From positions 1 to 61,964 of the forward strand of contig JAEWWJ010000100.1 of NCBI GenBank assembly GCA_023396415.1: DNA of 61,964 nt, given 5' to 3'. This DNA comes from Bacteroidota bacterium (lineage in GTDB: Bacteria > Bacteroidota > Bacteroidia > Bacteroidales > F082). The notes beneath the pieces were generated by a model. It saw only the letters and a list, made by a program, of their open reading frames with translations, had not been told where the DNA came from and did not search any database. The stretch's first letter is position 1. Each line of letters starts with the position of its first letter. The position numbers and the translations under genes were made by a program. This document shows positions 7,367-16,292 of the stretch, piece by piece.

Positions 7367-9174
7367 TATGCCGAAGTTTTATTTTGTCGTTTACGTTCTG
7401 TTTCATCAAGGATGATTTTCCGCAAACGGAGCGAACGAGGGGTAACCTCGAGATATTCATCGTCTCTGATGTTTTCCATAAACTCTTCCAATGAAAAACG
7501 GATGGCCGGAATAATCAGCACCTTTTCATCGGAGCCCGAAGCCCGCATATTGGTTAGTTTTTTGGTTTTACAAACGTTGACCACCAAATCGGTAGCGCGA
7601 TTGTTTTCACCGATCACCTGGCCGGCATAGACCTCCTCGTTGGGATGGATATAAAATTGACCGCGATCTTGCAACTTCCAAATAGAGAAAGGAATGGCAG
7701 TTCCTGTGTCGAGTGAAATGAGTGCACCATTGTTTCGTGCGGCGAGTTCGCCTTTCCAAGGTTCAAAAGCTTTGAATCGGTGCGCGATGATGGCTTCTCC
7801 TTCGGTTACGGTCAACACGTTATTTCTTAATCCGATGATGCCTCTCGATGGGATATTAAACTCAATGTGCATACGGTCGCCTGTGGGGTGCATCTCGATC
7901 AGTTCACCTTTTCTCATGCTCACCTGTTCAATCACCTTGCCTGAAAAATCTTCAGGAACCAATACCGTTAGGGATTCAATGGGCTCGTGCTTTTGGTTGT
8001 CAATCATTTTGATGATGACCCTTGGCTGGCCCAATTGAAACTCATATCCTTCGCGACGCATGGTTTCTATCAAGATGCTGAGGTGCAAAATACCACGTCC
8101 ATACACCATTAATGCGTCCGGCGAATCGGTGTCTTCAACCCGCAGAGCAAGGTTTTTTTCGATCTCTTTCATCAAGCGATCGCGCAAATGGCGTGAAGTG
8201 ACATATTTACCTTCCTTGCCATAAAAGGGGGAGTTGTTGATGGTGAACAACATACTCATGGTAGGCTCTTCAATTTGGATCGGTGGCAGTCCTTCGGGTT
8301 TTTCAAAATCAGCAATAGTATCACCAATGTCGAAATCTTCAATCCCCATCAGGGCAATAATATCCCCTGAATGAACGGGCGTTTTAATGCGTTCTTTGCC
8401 CAGACCCTCGAAAGTGTAAAGCTCCTTAATGGTTGATTTGGTGATGGTTCCATCGCGTTTTACCAATGAAACGGTCATTCCTGCTTGGAGGGTTCCGCGC
8501 GAAAGACGACCCACGGCAATACGGCCTACATACGAGCTGTAATCCAGCGATGTGATTTGCATTTGAGCCGTTCCTTCCACCTTTTGGGCTTTTGGAATAT
8601 GGGTTAAAATTGTGTCTAACAAATAGGAAACGTCGGTTGTAATATTCTCCCAATGGTCTGACATCCAGCCGTTTTTCGACGATCCGAAAACGGTGGGGAA
8701 ATTCAGCTGATCTTCGGTTGCGCCTAAGTTAAACATCAGGTCGAAAACCGATTCCTGCACTTCGTCGGGCCGACAATTGGGCTTGTCAACTTTGTTGATG
8801 ACCACAATAGGTTTGAGTCCCAACTCAATGGCTTTTTGCAACACAAAACGCGTTTGGGGCATGGGGCCTTCAAAAGCATCAACAAGTAAAAGCACACCAT
8901 CAGCCATATTAAGCACCCGCTCTACCTCGCCGCCAAAGTCAGCATGGCCGGGCGTGTCAATGATATTTATTTTGGTTTCTTTGTAGCGAACTGAAACGTT
9001 TTTCGCTAAAATCGTGATTCCTCTTTCACGTTCGAGATCGTTGTTGTCGAGCAGTAAATCTTCTACCTCTTGGTTGTCTCTAAAAAGTCTAACTTGGTAC
9101 AACAAACGGTCCACCAAGGTTGTTTTGCCATGATCCACATGGGCAATAATTGCAATATTTCTGATTTCGTGCAT
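7366..9174 (-). CDS. typA: Translational GTPase TypA/BipA
   Basis: This ribosome-binding GTPase acts in ribosome assembly and stress adaptation. The 602 residues match the family length. GTPase motifs are in order: AHVDHGKTT near residue 11 (P-loop), RERGITI near residue 49 (switch I), DTPGHADFGGEV near residue 74 (switch II) and NKVDKP near residue 128. EF-G-like domains III and V and the TypA-specific C-terminal domain follow. The gene leads a two-gene transcript with the LEA14-like lipoprotein and has its own TATTTTTG element upstream, divergent from the lipoate ligase promoter. Confidence 0.97.
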   Translation of the reverse strand: MHEIRNIAIIAHVDHGKTTLVDRLLYQVRLFRDNQEVEDLLLDNNDLERERGITILAKNVSVRYKETKINIIDTPGHADFGGEVERVLNMADGVLLLVDAFEGPMPQTRFVLQKAIELGLKPIVVINKVDKPNCRPDEVQESVFDLMFNLGATEDQLNFPTVFGSSKNGWMSDHWENITTDVSYLLDTILTHIPKAQKVEGTAQMQITSLDYSSYVGRIAVGRLSRGTLQAGMTVSLVKRDGTITKSTIKELYTFEGLGKERIKTPVHSGDIIALMGIEDFDIGDTIADFEKPEGLPPIQIEEPTMSMLFTINNSPFYGKEGKYVTSRHLRDRLMKEIEKNLALRVEDTDSPDALMVYGRGILHLSILIETMRREGYEFQLGQPRVIIKMIDNQKHEPIESLTVLVPEDFSGKVIEQVSMRKGELIEMHPTGDRMHIEFNIPSRGIIGLRNNVLTVTEGEAIIAHRFKAFEPWKGELAARNNGALISLDTGTAIPFSIWKLQDRGQFYIHPNEEVYAGQVIGENNRATDLVVNVCKTKKLTNMRASGSDEKVLIIPAIRFSLEEFMENIRDDEYLEVTPRSLRLRKIILDETERKRQNKTSA

Positions 9175-9198
9175 ATTATGCTTTTAAATTTGAGGGGG

Positions 9199-9206
9199 CA
9201 AAAATA
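9199..9206 (-). promoter_or_regulatory. -7 promoter element TATTTTTG of typA
   Basis: Minus-strand TATTTTTG matches TAnnTTTG and ends 24 bases before the typA ATG. A TTG at the expected -33 spacing is not obvious. Confidence 0.5.
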
Positions 9207-9240
9207 GTTTAAAGTTCCAAGCACGGCGGTAAAATTTCAT

Positions 9241-9248
9241 TATTTTTG
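9241..9248 (+). promoter_or_regulatory. -7 promoter element TATTTTTG of the lipoate ligase gene
   Basis: Plus-strand TATTTTTG matches TAnnTTTG. It lies 34 bases before the ATG at 9283, so the in-frame TTG at 9262 would fall only about 14 bases after the element. Confidence 0.5.
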
Positions 9249-9282
9249 CGCTCCACCGCCTTTGATTAGCATCCGTAAACCC

Positions 9283-10251
9283 ATGATCTGCATCCACAAA
9301 CGCTCTACCGATCCATTTTTTAATATCGCTGCCGAAGAATTTGTAGTTAAAAATATTGATGATGAAGTATTTATGTTATGGGAAAACACCGACTGTTTGG
9401 TTGTAGGCAAGCATCAGAATACGATTGCAGAAATCAATTTCCCTTTTGTGAACACCCATCACATTCCTGTTTTACGTCGTATTTCAGGCGGAGGCACAGT
9501 GTTTCAAGGCAGCGGCAACATGAATTATTCCTTCGTTACTCATGTGCGCGAATCGGAAAATAAAGTTGATTTTGAAAAAGCAACCGCTCCTTTGGTTCAT
9601 TTTTTAAAAACTTTGGGCGTAGAGGCGAAGTTGAGTGGCAAAAGCAGTTTGACCATAGGCGACAAGAAAATTTCGGGCAACGCTGCCCATCTTCATCGGG
9701 GAACCATCCTGCATCATGGCACTTTGTTGTTCGATGCCAACCTCGATTTGGTGAACGAAAGCATTCATGTTGTTCACGGTAAATATTCCTCAAAAGCCAT
9801 CCCCTCCAACCGCGCTGAAATCACTAACGTGAGGCCTTTTTTAAGGAACGATATGGATTTAACAACTTTTGTGAACCGCTTTGAAGCCTTTGTAAAACAG
9901 GAAATGGGCATTGTTGACGAGCGAACCTTTACATCTGACGAGCACGACCGTATTGCGCAATTGGTGAACGAAAAGTACCAGCTCTGGGAATGGAATTATG
10001 GCTATTCGCCTGATTATTCATACTTTACTGAGTTGAAACTGTTGTCGGAAGTCATACCTCTTCAAATCTTTATTACTAAAGGCCGCATTGTAAAAATAGA
10101 ATCCACTGATCAAAGCCACCTCATTGAAGAATTGAAACGCCATCTTTTGGGCCTTCCGGTGGAAAAAAATCACCTTGAAAGCGCCCTTCTTAAAAATATT
10201 TCGGGAATTCATCCCATTTTTGCTAACCAATTAGCCCTTCAATTGTTATAA
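9283..10251 (+). CDS. lplA: Lipoate--protein ligase
   Basis: The enzyme activates lipoate with ATP and attaches it to lysines of E2 and H-protein lipoyl domains. The family landmarks are present: NTDCLVVGKHQN (lipoate pocket, about residues 35-46), RRISGGGTVFQGSGNMNYSF (the RR.(S/T)GGG.V..D-like loop) and SGKSSLTIGDKKISGNAA (adenylate contacts). A C-terminal accessory domain follows, as in LplA. The ATG at 9283 (322 residues) is preferred over TTG 9262. The window also contains an E1 gene of a lipoyl-dependent 2-oxoacid dehydrogenase complex at 39676-42099, which would need lipoylated E2. Confidence 0.93.
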   Translation: MICIHKRSTDPFFNIAAEEFVVKNIDDEVFMLWENTDCLVVGKHQNTIAEINFPFVNTHHIPVLRRISGGGTVFQGSGNMNYSFVTHVRESENKVDFEKATAPLVHFLKTLGVEAKLSGKSSLTIGDKKISGNAAHLHRGTILHHGTLLFDANLDLVNESIHVVHGKYSSKAIPSNRAEITNVRPFLRNDMDLTTFVNRFEAFVKQEMGIVDERTFTSDEHDRIAQLVNEKYQLWEWNYGYSPDYSYFTELKLLSEVIPLQIFITKGRIVKIESTDQSHLIEELKRHLLGLPVEKNHLESALLKNISGIHPIFANQLALQLL

Positions 10252-10271
10252 ACAAAATAAATTATATCATT

Positions 10272-11066
10272 ATGCAAGTTAAAACCATTTTCGATCGCCT
10301 TTGGAGCGACTATACCCAACAAAATCCTGCTGTTAAAGACGTACACGATTTGTTCGTTCAACGCGGAGAAATAGTTGAAAACGACCACGTTGCCTTACGT
10401 ACCTTTGATGATCCGCGCATCAACATTGATGCTTTGGCGCAGGTTTTCATCAAAGCCGGATACGTTTACAAAGGCGATTATCATTTTGAGAGCAAACACT
10501 TGTATGCAAAGCATTTCGAAATGGAAGGCCAGCCGCGCGTGTTTATCTCGCAACTGATCACTGCCGATTTTAGTCCTTTCCTGCAACAAAAAGTGAAAGA
10601 ATTAACAGATTCTATTCCGTTAGAAATTCTCCATTCCGATGCGTTGATTTACAGCGGAAATGTTTGGGGTCAACCTTCCTATGAGGTGTATGAGCAACTG
10701 CGTAAGGAGTCGGAGTATGCAGCGTGGTTGTATGTCAATGGGTTCTGCGCCAACCACTTCACGGTAAGTGTGAACCATTTGATAACCCTAACTACCCTTG
10801 AAGAGGTGAACCAATTGTTGAAAGACAATGGCTTCTTGCTCAACGATTCGGGTGGCGAAATCAAAGGCACCCCGTCCGAGTTGCTTGAACAATCGAGTAC
10901 ACGGTCTGAAATGATTCTGGTGAATTTTAGCGATGGCGCGCAAGAAATTCCGGGCTGTTACTATGAGTTTGCCCGTCGGTATCCCGATGCCGATGGAAAA
11001 CTTTACTCCGGCTTTATTGCCAAGTCGGCCGACAAGATTTTTGAAAGTACCGACAAAATAAGATAA
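10272..11066 (+). CDS. DUF1338 family, 2-oxoadipate dioxygenase/decarboxylase-like
   Basis: This belongs to the DUF1338 (HglS/YdcJ) family, whose characterised member HglS turns 2-oxoadipate into D-2-hydroxyglutarate with O2 and a metal ion. Visible conserved segments are NDHVALRTFDDPRI (about residues 37-50, with a metal-ligand histidine), CANHFTVSVNHL (about 158-169), TPSELLEQSSTRS and IPGCYYEFARRYP near the C-terminus. At 264 residues it is shorter than Pseudomonas HglS, in line with the compact family branch. The gene is followed 67 bases later by a YdiJ-like dehydrogenase, which would oxidise the expected product. The substrate is inferred from family and context. Confidence 0.88.
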   Translation: MQVKTIFDRLWSDYTQQNPAVKDVHDLFVQRGEIVENDHVALRTFDDPRINIDALAQVFIKAGYVYKGDYHFESKHLYAKHFEMEGQPRVFISQLITADFSPFLQQKVKELTDSIPLEILHSDALIYSGNVWGQPSYEVYEQLRKESEYAAWLYVNGFCANHFTVSVNHLITLTTLEEVNQLLKDNGFLLNDSGGEIKGTPSELLEQSSTRSEMILVNFSDGAQEIPGCYYEFARRYPDADGKLYSGFIAKSADKIFESTDKIR

Positions 11067-11071
11067 TCGCT

Positions 11072-11118
11072 TAATGGCAGTGAGAGGAAGGTGTTTTTCG
11101 CGCCTCCCACTGTCGTTA
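11072..11118 (+). promoter_or_regulatory. Large imperfect hairpin between the DUF1338 and dehydrogenase genes
   Basis: Bases 11072-11087 pair with 11103-11118: 16 positions with two G-U pairs and one mismatch around a 15-base loop. It lies between the DUF1338 stop and the preferred ATG at 11134. It lacks a following T run, so it looks more like an RNA-stability or translation-modulating element than a terminator. Confidence 0.6.
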
Positions 11119-11133
11119 GAAACAACTCATTCC

Positions 11134-14070
11134 ATGCGCGAATCGAAAATTTACAAGGCCTTAGAAAAGTTAAAAGACAACTTTCAGGGTGATATATTTG
11201 TTGATGATGCCACAAGGTTGATCTACGCTACCGATGCTTCCGCTTATCGGGAAAAGCCATTGGCCGTTGCTATGCCAAAAAACGCCGACGACATTCGGAA
11301 GCTCATTGCTTTGGCACACGAAACAAAATGTGCTTTGGTGCCACGAGCTGCCGGAACTTCGCTTGCCGGTCAAGTAGTTGGAAACGGTATTGTTGTTGAC
11401 ATTTCGCGTTATATGACTGCCATTCTTGAGTTGAACACCAATGAAAAATGGGTGCGTGTTCAACCGGGAGTGGTGCTCAATGAGTTGAATAAATTCCTTG
11501 CGCCGCACGGCTTGTTTTTTGGCCCTGAAACTTCTACCGCCGATTATTGCATGATTGGTGGCATGGTGGGCAACAACGCCTGCGGTGCGCACTCCCTGGT
11601 TTACGGTAGTACCCGCGACCATACGTTGGAAATAAAAGCCCTGTTAAGCAATGGCGAAGAAGTGCTTTTTGGTCGGCTTACCAAAGCTGCTTTCGAGGAA
11701 AAAACCAAACGCGAAGGCCTCGAAGGCGATTTGTATCGAAACATTAATGAAATGCTTTCGATTCGGGCCCATCAGGACGAAATCAGAAAAGAATATCCCG
11801 ACCAAAGTCTGCATAGGCGAAACACAGGCTATGCCATTGATCTGCTGCTCGAAACAGAGGTTTTTACTCCAGACGCCGCAGCTTTCAACTTTTGCCGACT
11901 TTTGGCCGGTTCGGAAGGTACTTTGGCGTTTACTACCGAGGTGAAGCTGAATCTTGTTGCCCTTCCGCCTTCATCGAAAGCGCTGGTATGCGTGCATCTT
12001 GAAACCATTGCTGATGCCTTGAAAGCCAACCTTTTGGCATTGAAATATGCGCCCGTTGCAGTGGAACTGATGGATAAAACGGTCATGGATTTGACCAAAG
12101 AAAATATAGAACAAAACAAGAATCGCTTTTTTGTTGTGGGCGACCCCGGCGCTTTGCTCATTGTTGAATTTGTTGAAGAAAATATGGCGCTCATCGAGGC
12201 TAAAGCCAAAGCCATGGAGGCCGAAATGCGGGCTGCCGGCTATGGATACAGCTTCCCTTTAATTATAGGTGGCGACATCAACAAGGTTTGGGCCTTGCGA
12301 AAGGCCGGCTTGGGTGTTTTGAACAATATGCCCGGCGATGCAAAGCCTGTGGCAGTGATTGAGGATACGGCAGTAAATCCCGCCTTTCTTCCCGAGTATA
12401 TTGCCGATTTCGATCGGATGTTATTGAAATACGGCAAAAATTGTGTCTATCATGCCCACATCGCCACCGGCGAGCTTCACTTGCGGCCTATCCTCAACCT
12501 GAAAGATCCCAAAGATGTTGAGTTGTTCCATACCATCGCTTTGGAAACAGCCAAATTGGTGAAGAAATACAAAGGCTCACTCAGTGGCGAACATGGAGAT
12601 GGCCGATTGAGAGGTGAATTTATCCCCTTGATGATTGGCCCCCTCAATTACGATCTTATCTGCAAGGTGAAACGTGCCTGGGACCCGCATAACATCTTCA
12701 ACCCAAATAAAATAGTTGACACCCCTCGCATGAACACCATGTTGCGATATACACCCGGACAACCTACCCGCGATATTAAAACTGTGTTTGATTTTTCTAA
12801 AGATCAAGGGATTTTGCGGGCTGCCGAAAAATGTAACGGAACAGCTACCTGTCGCAAAACCGAGGTGATTGGAGGAACCATGTGCCCTTCGTACATGGCC
12901 ACACGCGACGAAAAAAACACCACACGGGCAAGGGCCAATTTGTTGCGTGAGTTTTTAACCAACAGCAACAAGAGTAACCCCTTCGATCATAAAGAAATTT
13001 ATGAGGTCATGGATCTTTGCCTCTCCTGCAAAGCCTGCAAATCTGAATGTCCAAGCAGTGTGGATGTAGCCAAACTGAAAGCTGAGTTTTTGCAGCATTA
13101 TTACGATGCCAATGGCGCTCCTCTTCGCTCAAAAATCATTGCTAACATCAGTAAAGTGAATGCTTTAGGTAGTTTAGCTCCTTGGTTCACAAACTTTTTT
13201 ATGACCAACGGACTGATCGCTCCAGTCCTGATGAAAACGATAGGCTTTGATGCAAGACGAACAATGCCAACGCTTTACAAGACAACTTTGGATCGTTGGT
13301 TTAAAAAGAATAAACTACAATCGGCAACTCATAGAAACTTAGGGAAGGTTTATCTTTTCAATGATGAATTTACCCGTTTCAATGATACTGAAATAGGAAT
13401 TAAGGCGATTTTGCTCTTGCAAAAGGTGGGTTATGAAGTTGTTATCCCCGAGCATTTGGAGAGTGCCAGAACCTATTTGAGCAAAGGATTTTTGCGTAAA
13501 GCAAAAAAAATCGTGAATAGAAATCTCACGCTGCTCAGCGGAAAAATTACAGCAAACATCCCGTTGGTGGGTATTGAGCCATCGGCTATTCTCAGTTTTC
13601 GCGATGAATATCTCGAGCTGGCTGAGTCTCATTTACAAGCTGAGGCAGAAAAAATTGCCAAAAACGCCTTTACTATCGAAGAGTTTCTGTATCAGGCCAT
13701 GAAGCAGGGAAAAATCAGTAGCGAAATGTTTAAGCCCACACAACAAGAAGTGTTGTATCACGGCCACTGCCAACAAAAATCTATCGCAAGCACCAAAGAA
13801 GCCCTGGCCATTCTGTCCTTGCCCAAAGGATGGAACGTAAAAGAAATTCCGTCAGGCTGTTGCGGAATGGCTGGTTCGTTTGGCTACGAAAAAGAGCATT
13901 ACGATGTTTCGATGAAAGTAGGAGAACTGGTGTTGTTTCCTGCCGTAAGAAAAAGCAGTAAGACTACTTTTTTGGCCGCATCGGGAACCTCCTGCCGCCA
14001 TCAAATCAAAGATGGAACGGGACGAAAGGCACAACATCCGGTTGAACTGCTTTATGATGCTTTGCTGTAA
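11134..14070 (+). CDS. ydiJ: FAD/Fe-S dehydrogenase, YdiJ-like (probable D-2-hydroxyglutarate dehydrogenase)
   Basis: The 978-residue protein has an N-terminal FAD-binding (PCMH-type) domain with RAAGTSLAGQ near residue 70, a FAD-oxidase C domain including GEHGDGRLRGEF near residue 490, and a [4Fe-4S] module with CLSCKACKSECP near residue 630. A C-terminal cysteine-rich domain with GCCGMAGSFG follows. This is the YdiJ layout; YdiJ-type proteins oxidise D-2-hydroxyglutarate to 2-oxoglutarate. An in-frame ATG at 11074 lies inside a hairpin, and its 20 extra residues look unlike the family, so ATG 11134 is chosen. Placement after a 2-oxoadipate dioxygenase supports the substrate. A glycolate or lactate dehydrogenase role is less likely. 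Confidence 0.9.
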   Translation: MRESKIYKALEKLKDNFQGDIFVDDATRLIYATDASAYREKPLAVAMPKNADDIRKLIALAHETKCALVPRAAGTSLAGQVVGNGIVVDISRYMTAILELNTNEKWVRVQPGVVLNELNKFLAPHGLFFGPETSTADYCMIGGMVGNNACGAHSLVYGSTRDHTLEIKALLSNGEEVLFGRLTKAAFEEKTKREGLEGDLYRNINEMLSIRAHQDEIRKEYPDQSLHRRNTGYAIDLLLETEVFTPDAAAFNFCRLLAGSEGTLAFTTEVKLNLVALPPSSKALVCVHLETIADALKANLLALKYAPVAVELMDKTVMDLTKENIEQNKNRFFVVGDPGALLIVEFVEENMALIEAKAKAMEAEMRAAGYGYSFPLIIGGDINKVWALRKAGLGVLNNMPGDAKPVAVIEDTAVNPAFLPEYIADFDRMLLKYGKNCVYHAHIATGELHLRPILNLKDPKDVELFHTIALETAKLVKKYKGSLSGEHGDGRLRGEFIPLMIGPLNYDLICKVKRAWDPHNIFNPNKIVDTPRMNTMLRYTPGQPTRDIKTVFDFSKDQGILRAAEKCNGTATCRKTEVIGGTMCPSYMATRDEKNTTRARANLLREFLTNSNKSNPFDHKEIYEVMDLCLSCKACKSECPSSVDVAKLKAEFLQHYYDANGAPLRSKIIANISKVNALGSLAPWFTNFFMTNGLIAPVLMKTIGFDARRTMPTLYKTTLDRWFKKNKLQSATHRNLGKVYLFNDEFTRFNDTEIGIKAILLLQKVGYEVVIPEHLESARTYLSKGFLRKAKKIVNRNLTLLSGKITANIPLVGIEPSAILSFRDEYLELAESHLQAEAEKIAKNAFTIEEFLYQAMKQGKISSEMFKPTQQEVLYHGHCQQKSIASTKEALAILSLPKGWNVKEIPSGCCGMAGSFGYEKEHYDVSMKVGELVLFPAVRKSSKTTFLAASGTSCRHQIKDGTGRKAQHPVELLYDALL

Positions 14071-14110
14071 TGTTAAAACGGATCTTCAACAACACAAAAC
14101 CTGCACAGGC

Positions 14111-14965
14111 ATGATGATAAGCGAAGGCCTTTGTGCCGCCTGTTTATCCAACACTTGGTCGGTGATGATTCGGCAGCAAGAACTTTCGACAGATGAAATT
14201 CAACAATTCGATGAACAAGTCAATGCCATCATTGAAAACAATGCCGATTTAGGGGCTCCTGAACTTCAGCGGCGCTTGTCGTTGATGTTCAGACAGTTCA
14301 CCGGTATCCATGATCCTTATCTCGAGAAAAAACAGCAAAGCAACCGGCAAGCAAGCTTGCTTTATCCTATTTGGAAAGAGAAGGTGGCGCAGTCCGACAA
14401 TCCTTTTGAAATGGCTTTGCGGCTTGCTTTGGCAGCCAATATTATGGATTATGGTGTGGCCATCAACAGGGATATGGATGCTACCATCGCGCGTGTTTTC
14501 CAAACTCCATTGGCCATTGATGACAGCGAAAAACTAAAAACCGCCATCAAAAATGCCAAATCAATTCTTTATCTCGGTGACAATGCCGGTGAGATTTATT
14601 TCGACAAATTGTTTATCGAAACGATGCATCATCCGAATGTCACTTTTGTGGTTCGCGGAGGATTGGCTCTCAACGATGCAACCATAGATGACGCAGCCGA
14701 AGTTGAAATGTCATCCTGCGCCACAGTGATTACCAACGGTTACGATGCGCCATCCACCCTTTTGGAAAAATCCGGTGTGGATTTTAAACAACATTTTGAG
14801 CAAGCCGACCTCATCATCTCAAAGGGTATGGGAAACCTCGAAGGCTTAATGCGCTGCAAAGACAGCCGGATTTTCTTTCTTCTGATGGCCAAATGCGAAG
14901 TTATAGCGAATGGTCTTCGGGTTGAAAAAGGAAGTTTTGTTGTTGCTGTAAATCCTTATCAATAA
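14111..14965 (+). CDS. DUF89 family protein (damage-control phosphatase-like)
   Basis: This metal-dependent phosphatase-like protein has the DUF89 signatures: an N-terminal CAAC motif near residues 8-11 followed by a helix, LYLGDNAGEIYFDK in the centre (DNxGE, metal and phosphate binding), VVRGGLALNDAT and ISKGMGNLEGL. Family members hydrolyse harmful sugar or pantetheine phosphates; the substrate here is unknown. The ATG at 14111 (284 residues) places the CxxC motif near the N-terminus as in the family; an upstream in-frame ATG at 14012 would overlap the preceding gene by about 60 bases. It starts 40 bases after the dehydrogenase and is probably the third gene of that operon. Confidence 0.85.
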   Translation: MMISEGLCAACLSNTWSVMIRQQELSTDEIQQFDEQVNAIIENNADLGAPELQRRLSLMFRQFTGIHDPYLEKKQQSNRQASLLYPIWKEKVAQSDNPFEMALRLALAANIMDYGVAINRDMDATIARVFQTPLAIDDSEKLKTAIKNAKSILYLGDNAGEIYFDKLFIETMHHPNVTFVVRGGLALNDATIDDAAEVEMSSCATVITNGYDAPSTLLEKSGVDFKQHFEQADLIISKGMGNLEGLMRCKDSRIFFLLMAKCEVIANGLRVEKGSFVVAVNPYQ

Positions 14966-14991
14966 GTTAGTTGAGGTGAAGCGATTGCCCC

Positions 14992-15750
14992 TTATTCTTG
15001 AATGGCAGTTTCTAACAATATGATTTTGTAATTATCAACGACACCTAGTTTTATCCATCCCAGTTTTTCTTCATTTGCGGATTTTAACTTCAATCCAATA
15101 TAGGATAAAGTATTGTTTGGTATAACGTTACTATTATAATTATGTGTTACAAAGTAGGTACGTACGGTGTCATTCGTCATATCAGGATAAGGACCGTCAA
15201 TCGTTGTACTATACCCTTCTGTCAAAACAAAATTCTTGGATTGATATAGATCTGATTGATGAATAACATCACTGTCATCCAGGTAATTGACCTTGAAAAC
15301 ATTCGTTTGAATTGAAAAAACAGAATCATATTCATTGGTTCGTATTTTGGAATAAGTTTGATAATATTGAATAAACAATGGCGATCCATTTTCGCCATAA
15401 TAAGAATGAACAAAAGACTTGTAAAAAGTAGTATCATTTAATAATTGGCCTTTTATAGTACAATTTTCCGACAAACATGCAATGGAAGCAGTAGGATGTT
15501 GACCCATACCCGGCGATCCAATAATCTCACTTTTCAATTTATAATCATTGATGCCATCCTTGTTTATATCCATTTCCAAAACGCTGGAAGTATTATAGCC
15601 GCCAACAAGCAAGGTGTCGTAGCTGTTTATTATCATCTTATTTGTTTTGCCCATTTGAATGAAGTTATTTTTTTCTTCTTTTTTACAGGCGAAAGTAACA
15701 ACCAATACGAGCAAATAAAGTAGGCAATTCTTTTTCATTTTCCTTGACAT
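14992..15750 (-). CDS. Hypothetical lipoprotein
   Basis: The 252-residue product has a lipoprotein signal ending in VTFAC followed by KKEEKNN, the usual Bacteroidota lipoprotein start. The ATG at 15738 (MKKNCLL...) is equally likely as start. The rest is beta-rich and polar, with DINKDGINDYKL near residue 60 that resembles a calcium-binding DxNxDG loop, and an ending WIKLGVVDNYKIILLE seen in many secreted Bacteroidota proteins of unknown role. I cannot assign a function. Codon use appears more AT-rich than the neighbouring genes. Confidence 0.7.
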   Translation of the reverse strand: MSRKMKKNCLLYLLVLVVTFACKKEEKNNFIQMGKTNKMIINSYDTLLVGGYNTSSVLEMDINKDGINDYKLKSEIIGSPGMGQHPTASIACLSENCTIKGQLLNDTTFYKSFVHSYYGENGSPLFIQYYQTYSKIRTNEYDSVFSIQTNVFKVNYLDDSDVIHQSDLYQSKNFVLTEGYSTTIDGPYPDMTNDTVRTYFVTHNYNSNVIPNNTLSYIGLKLKSANEEKLGWIKLGVVDNYKIILLETAIQE

Positions 15751-15818
15751 TTAGTGATCTGAACTTCCATTGCTTTTTTTACGCATTAATGATGTCAAAG
15801 TTACGTAAACAGGGCCCT

Positions 15819-16097
15819 TCAGTCCGTTGTTCTTTGACTGGAGGCCTGTTTGAATTGTTTTTTCTTTATTAAATCAAGATATAGCTGTTCAACCTGATCT
15901 CGTGCCCAAGGTGTTTTTCTTAAAAATTTGAGACTCGAGTTCAGTGATGGGTCATTTTTGAAACAATTGATGCGGATTTTCATTGATAGTTTTTCCCAAC
16001 CGTAGTAATCAACTAAAGCCTCGAGTATGGCAGCCAATTTCAGTCCGTGAAGCGGATTGTTGACTTGTTTGTTTTGATCAACATTTTCTGTATCCAT
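15819..16097 (-). CDS. VF530 family (DUF2132) small DNA-binding protein
   Basis: The 92-residue protein contains the strongly conserved VF530 core: NPLHGLKLAAILEALVDYYG, then IRINCFKNDPSLNSSLKFLR and KTPWARDQVE. The family prototype from Vibrio fischeri was shown structurally to bind double-stranded DNA; the physiological role is not established. The gene appears monocistronic, with a TAAATTTG element about 70 bases upstream of the ATG. Confidence 0.9.
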   Translation of the reverse strand: MDTENVDQNKQVNNPLHGLKLAAILEALVDYYGWEKLSMKIRINCFKNDPSLNSSLKFLRKTPWARDQVEQLYLDLIKKKQFKQASSQRTTD

Positions 16098-16169
16098 TTT
16101 ATATGATTAATTACGTTCTATATTTGCTATTTATCATTTCTTTTTGATGGTTAGGATGTGCTTCAATGG

Positions 16170-16177
16170 CAAATTTA
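16170..16177 (-). promoter_or_regulatory. Candidate -7 element TAAATTTG of the VF530 gene
   Basis: Minus-strand TAAATTTG matches TAnnTTTG and lies about 70 bases upstream of the ATG at 16097. The AT-rich context makes chance matches possible. Confidence 0.3.
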
Positions 16178-16292
16178 ATGATCAGTGTAAATAGTTTAGG
16201 GCTATAAGTGCACGGAATGATTTTGGCGACCAGATGATGCATTCCGAAGTTTTAGATTATGGGGTGGCTTAACCCCCAAAATCATTTATAGA

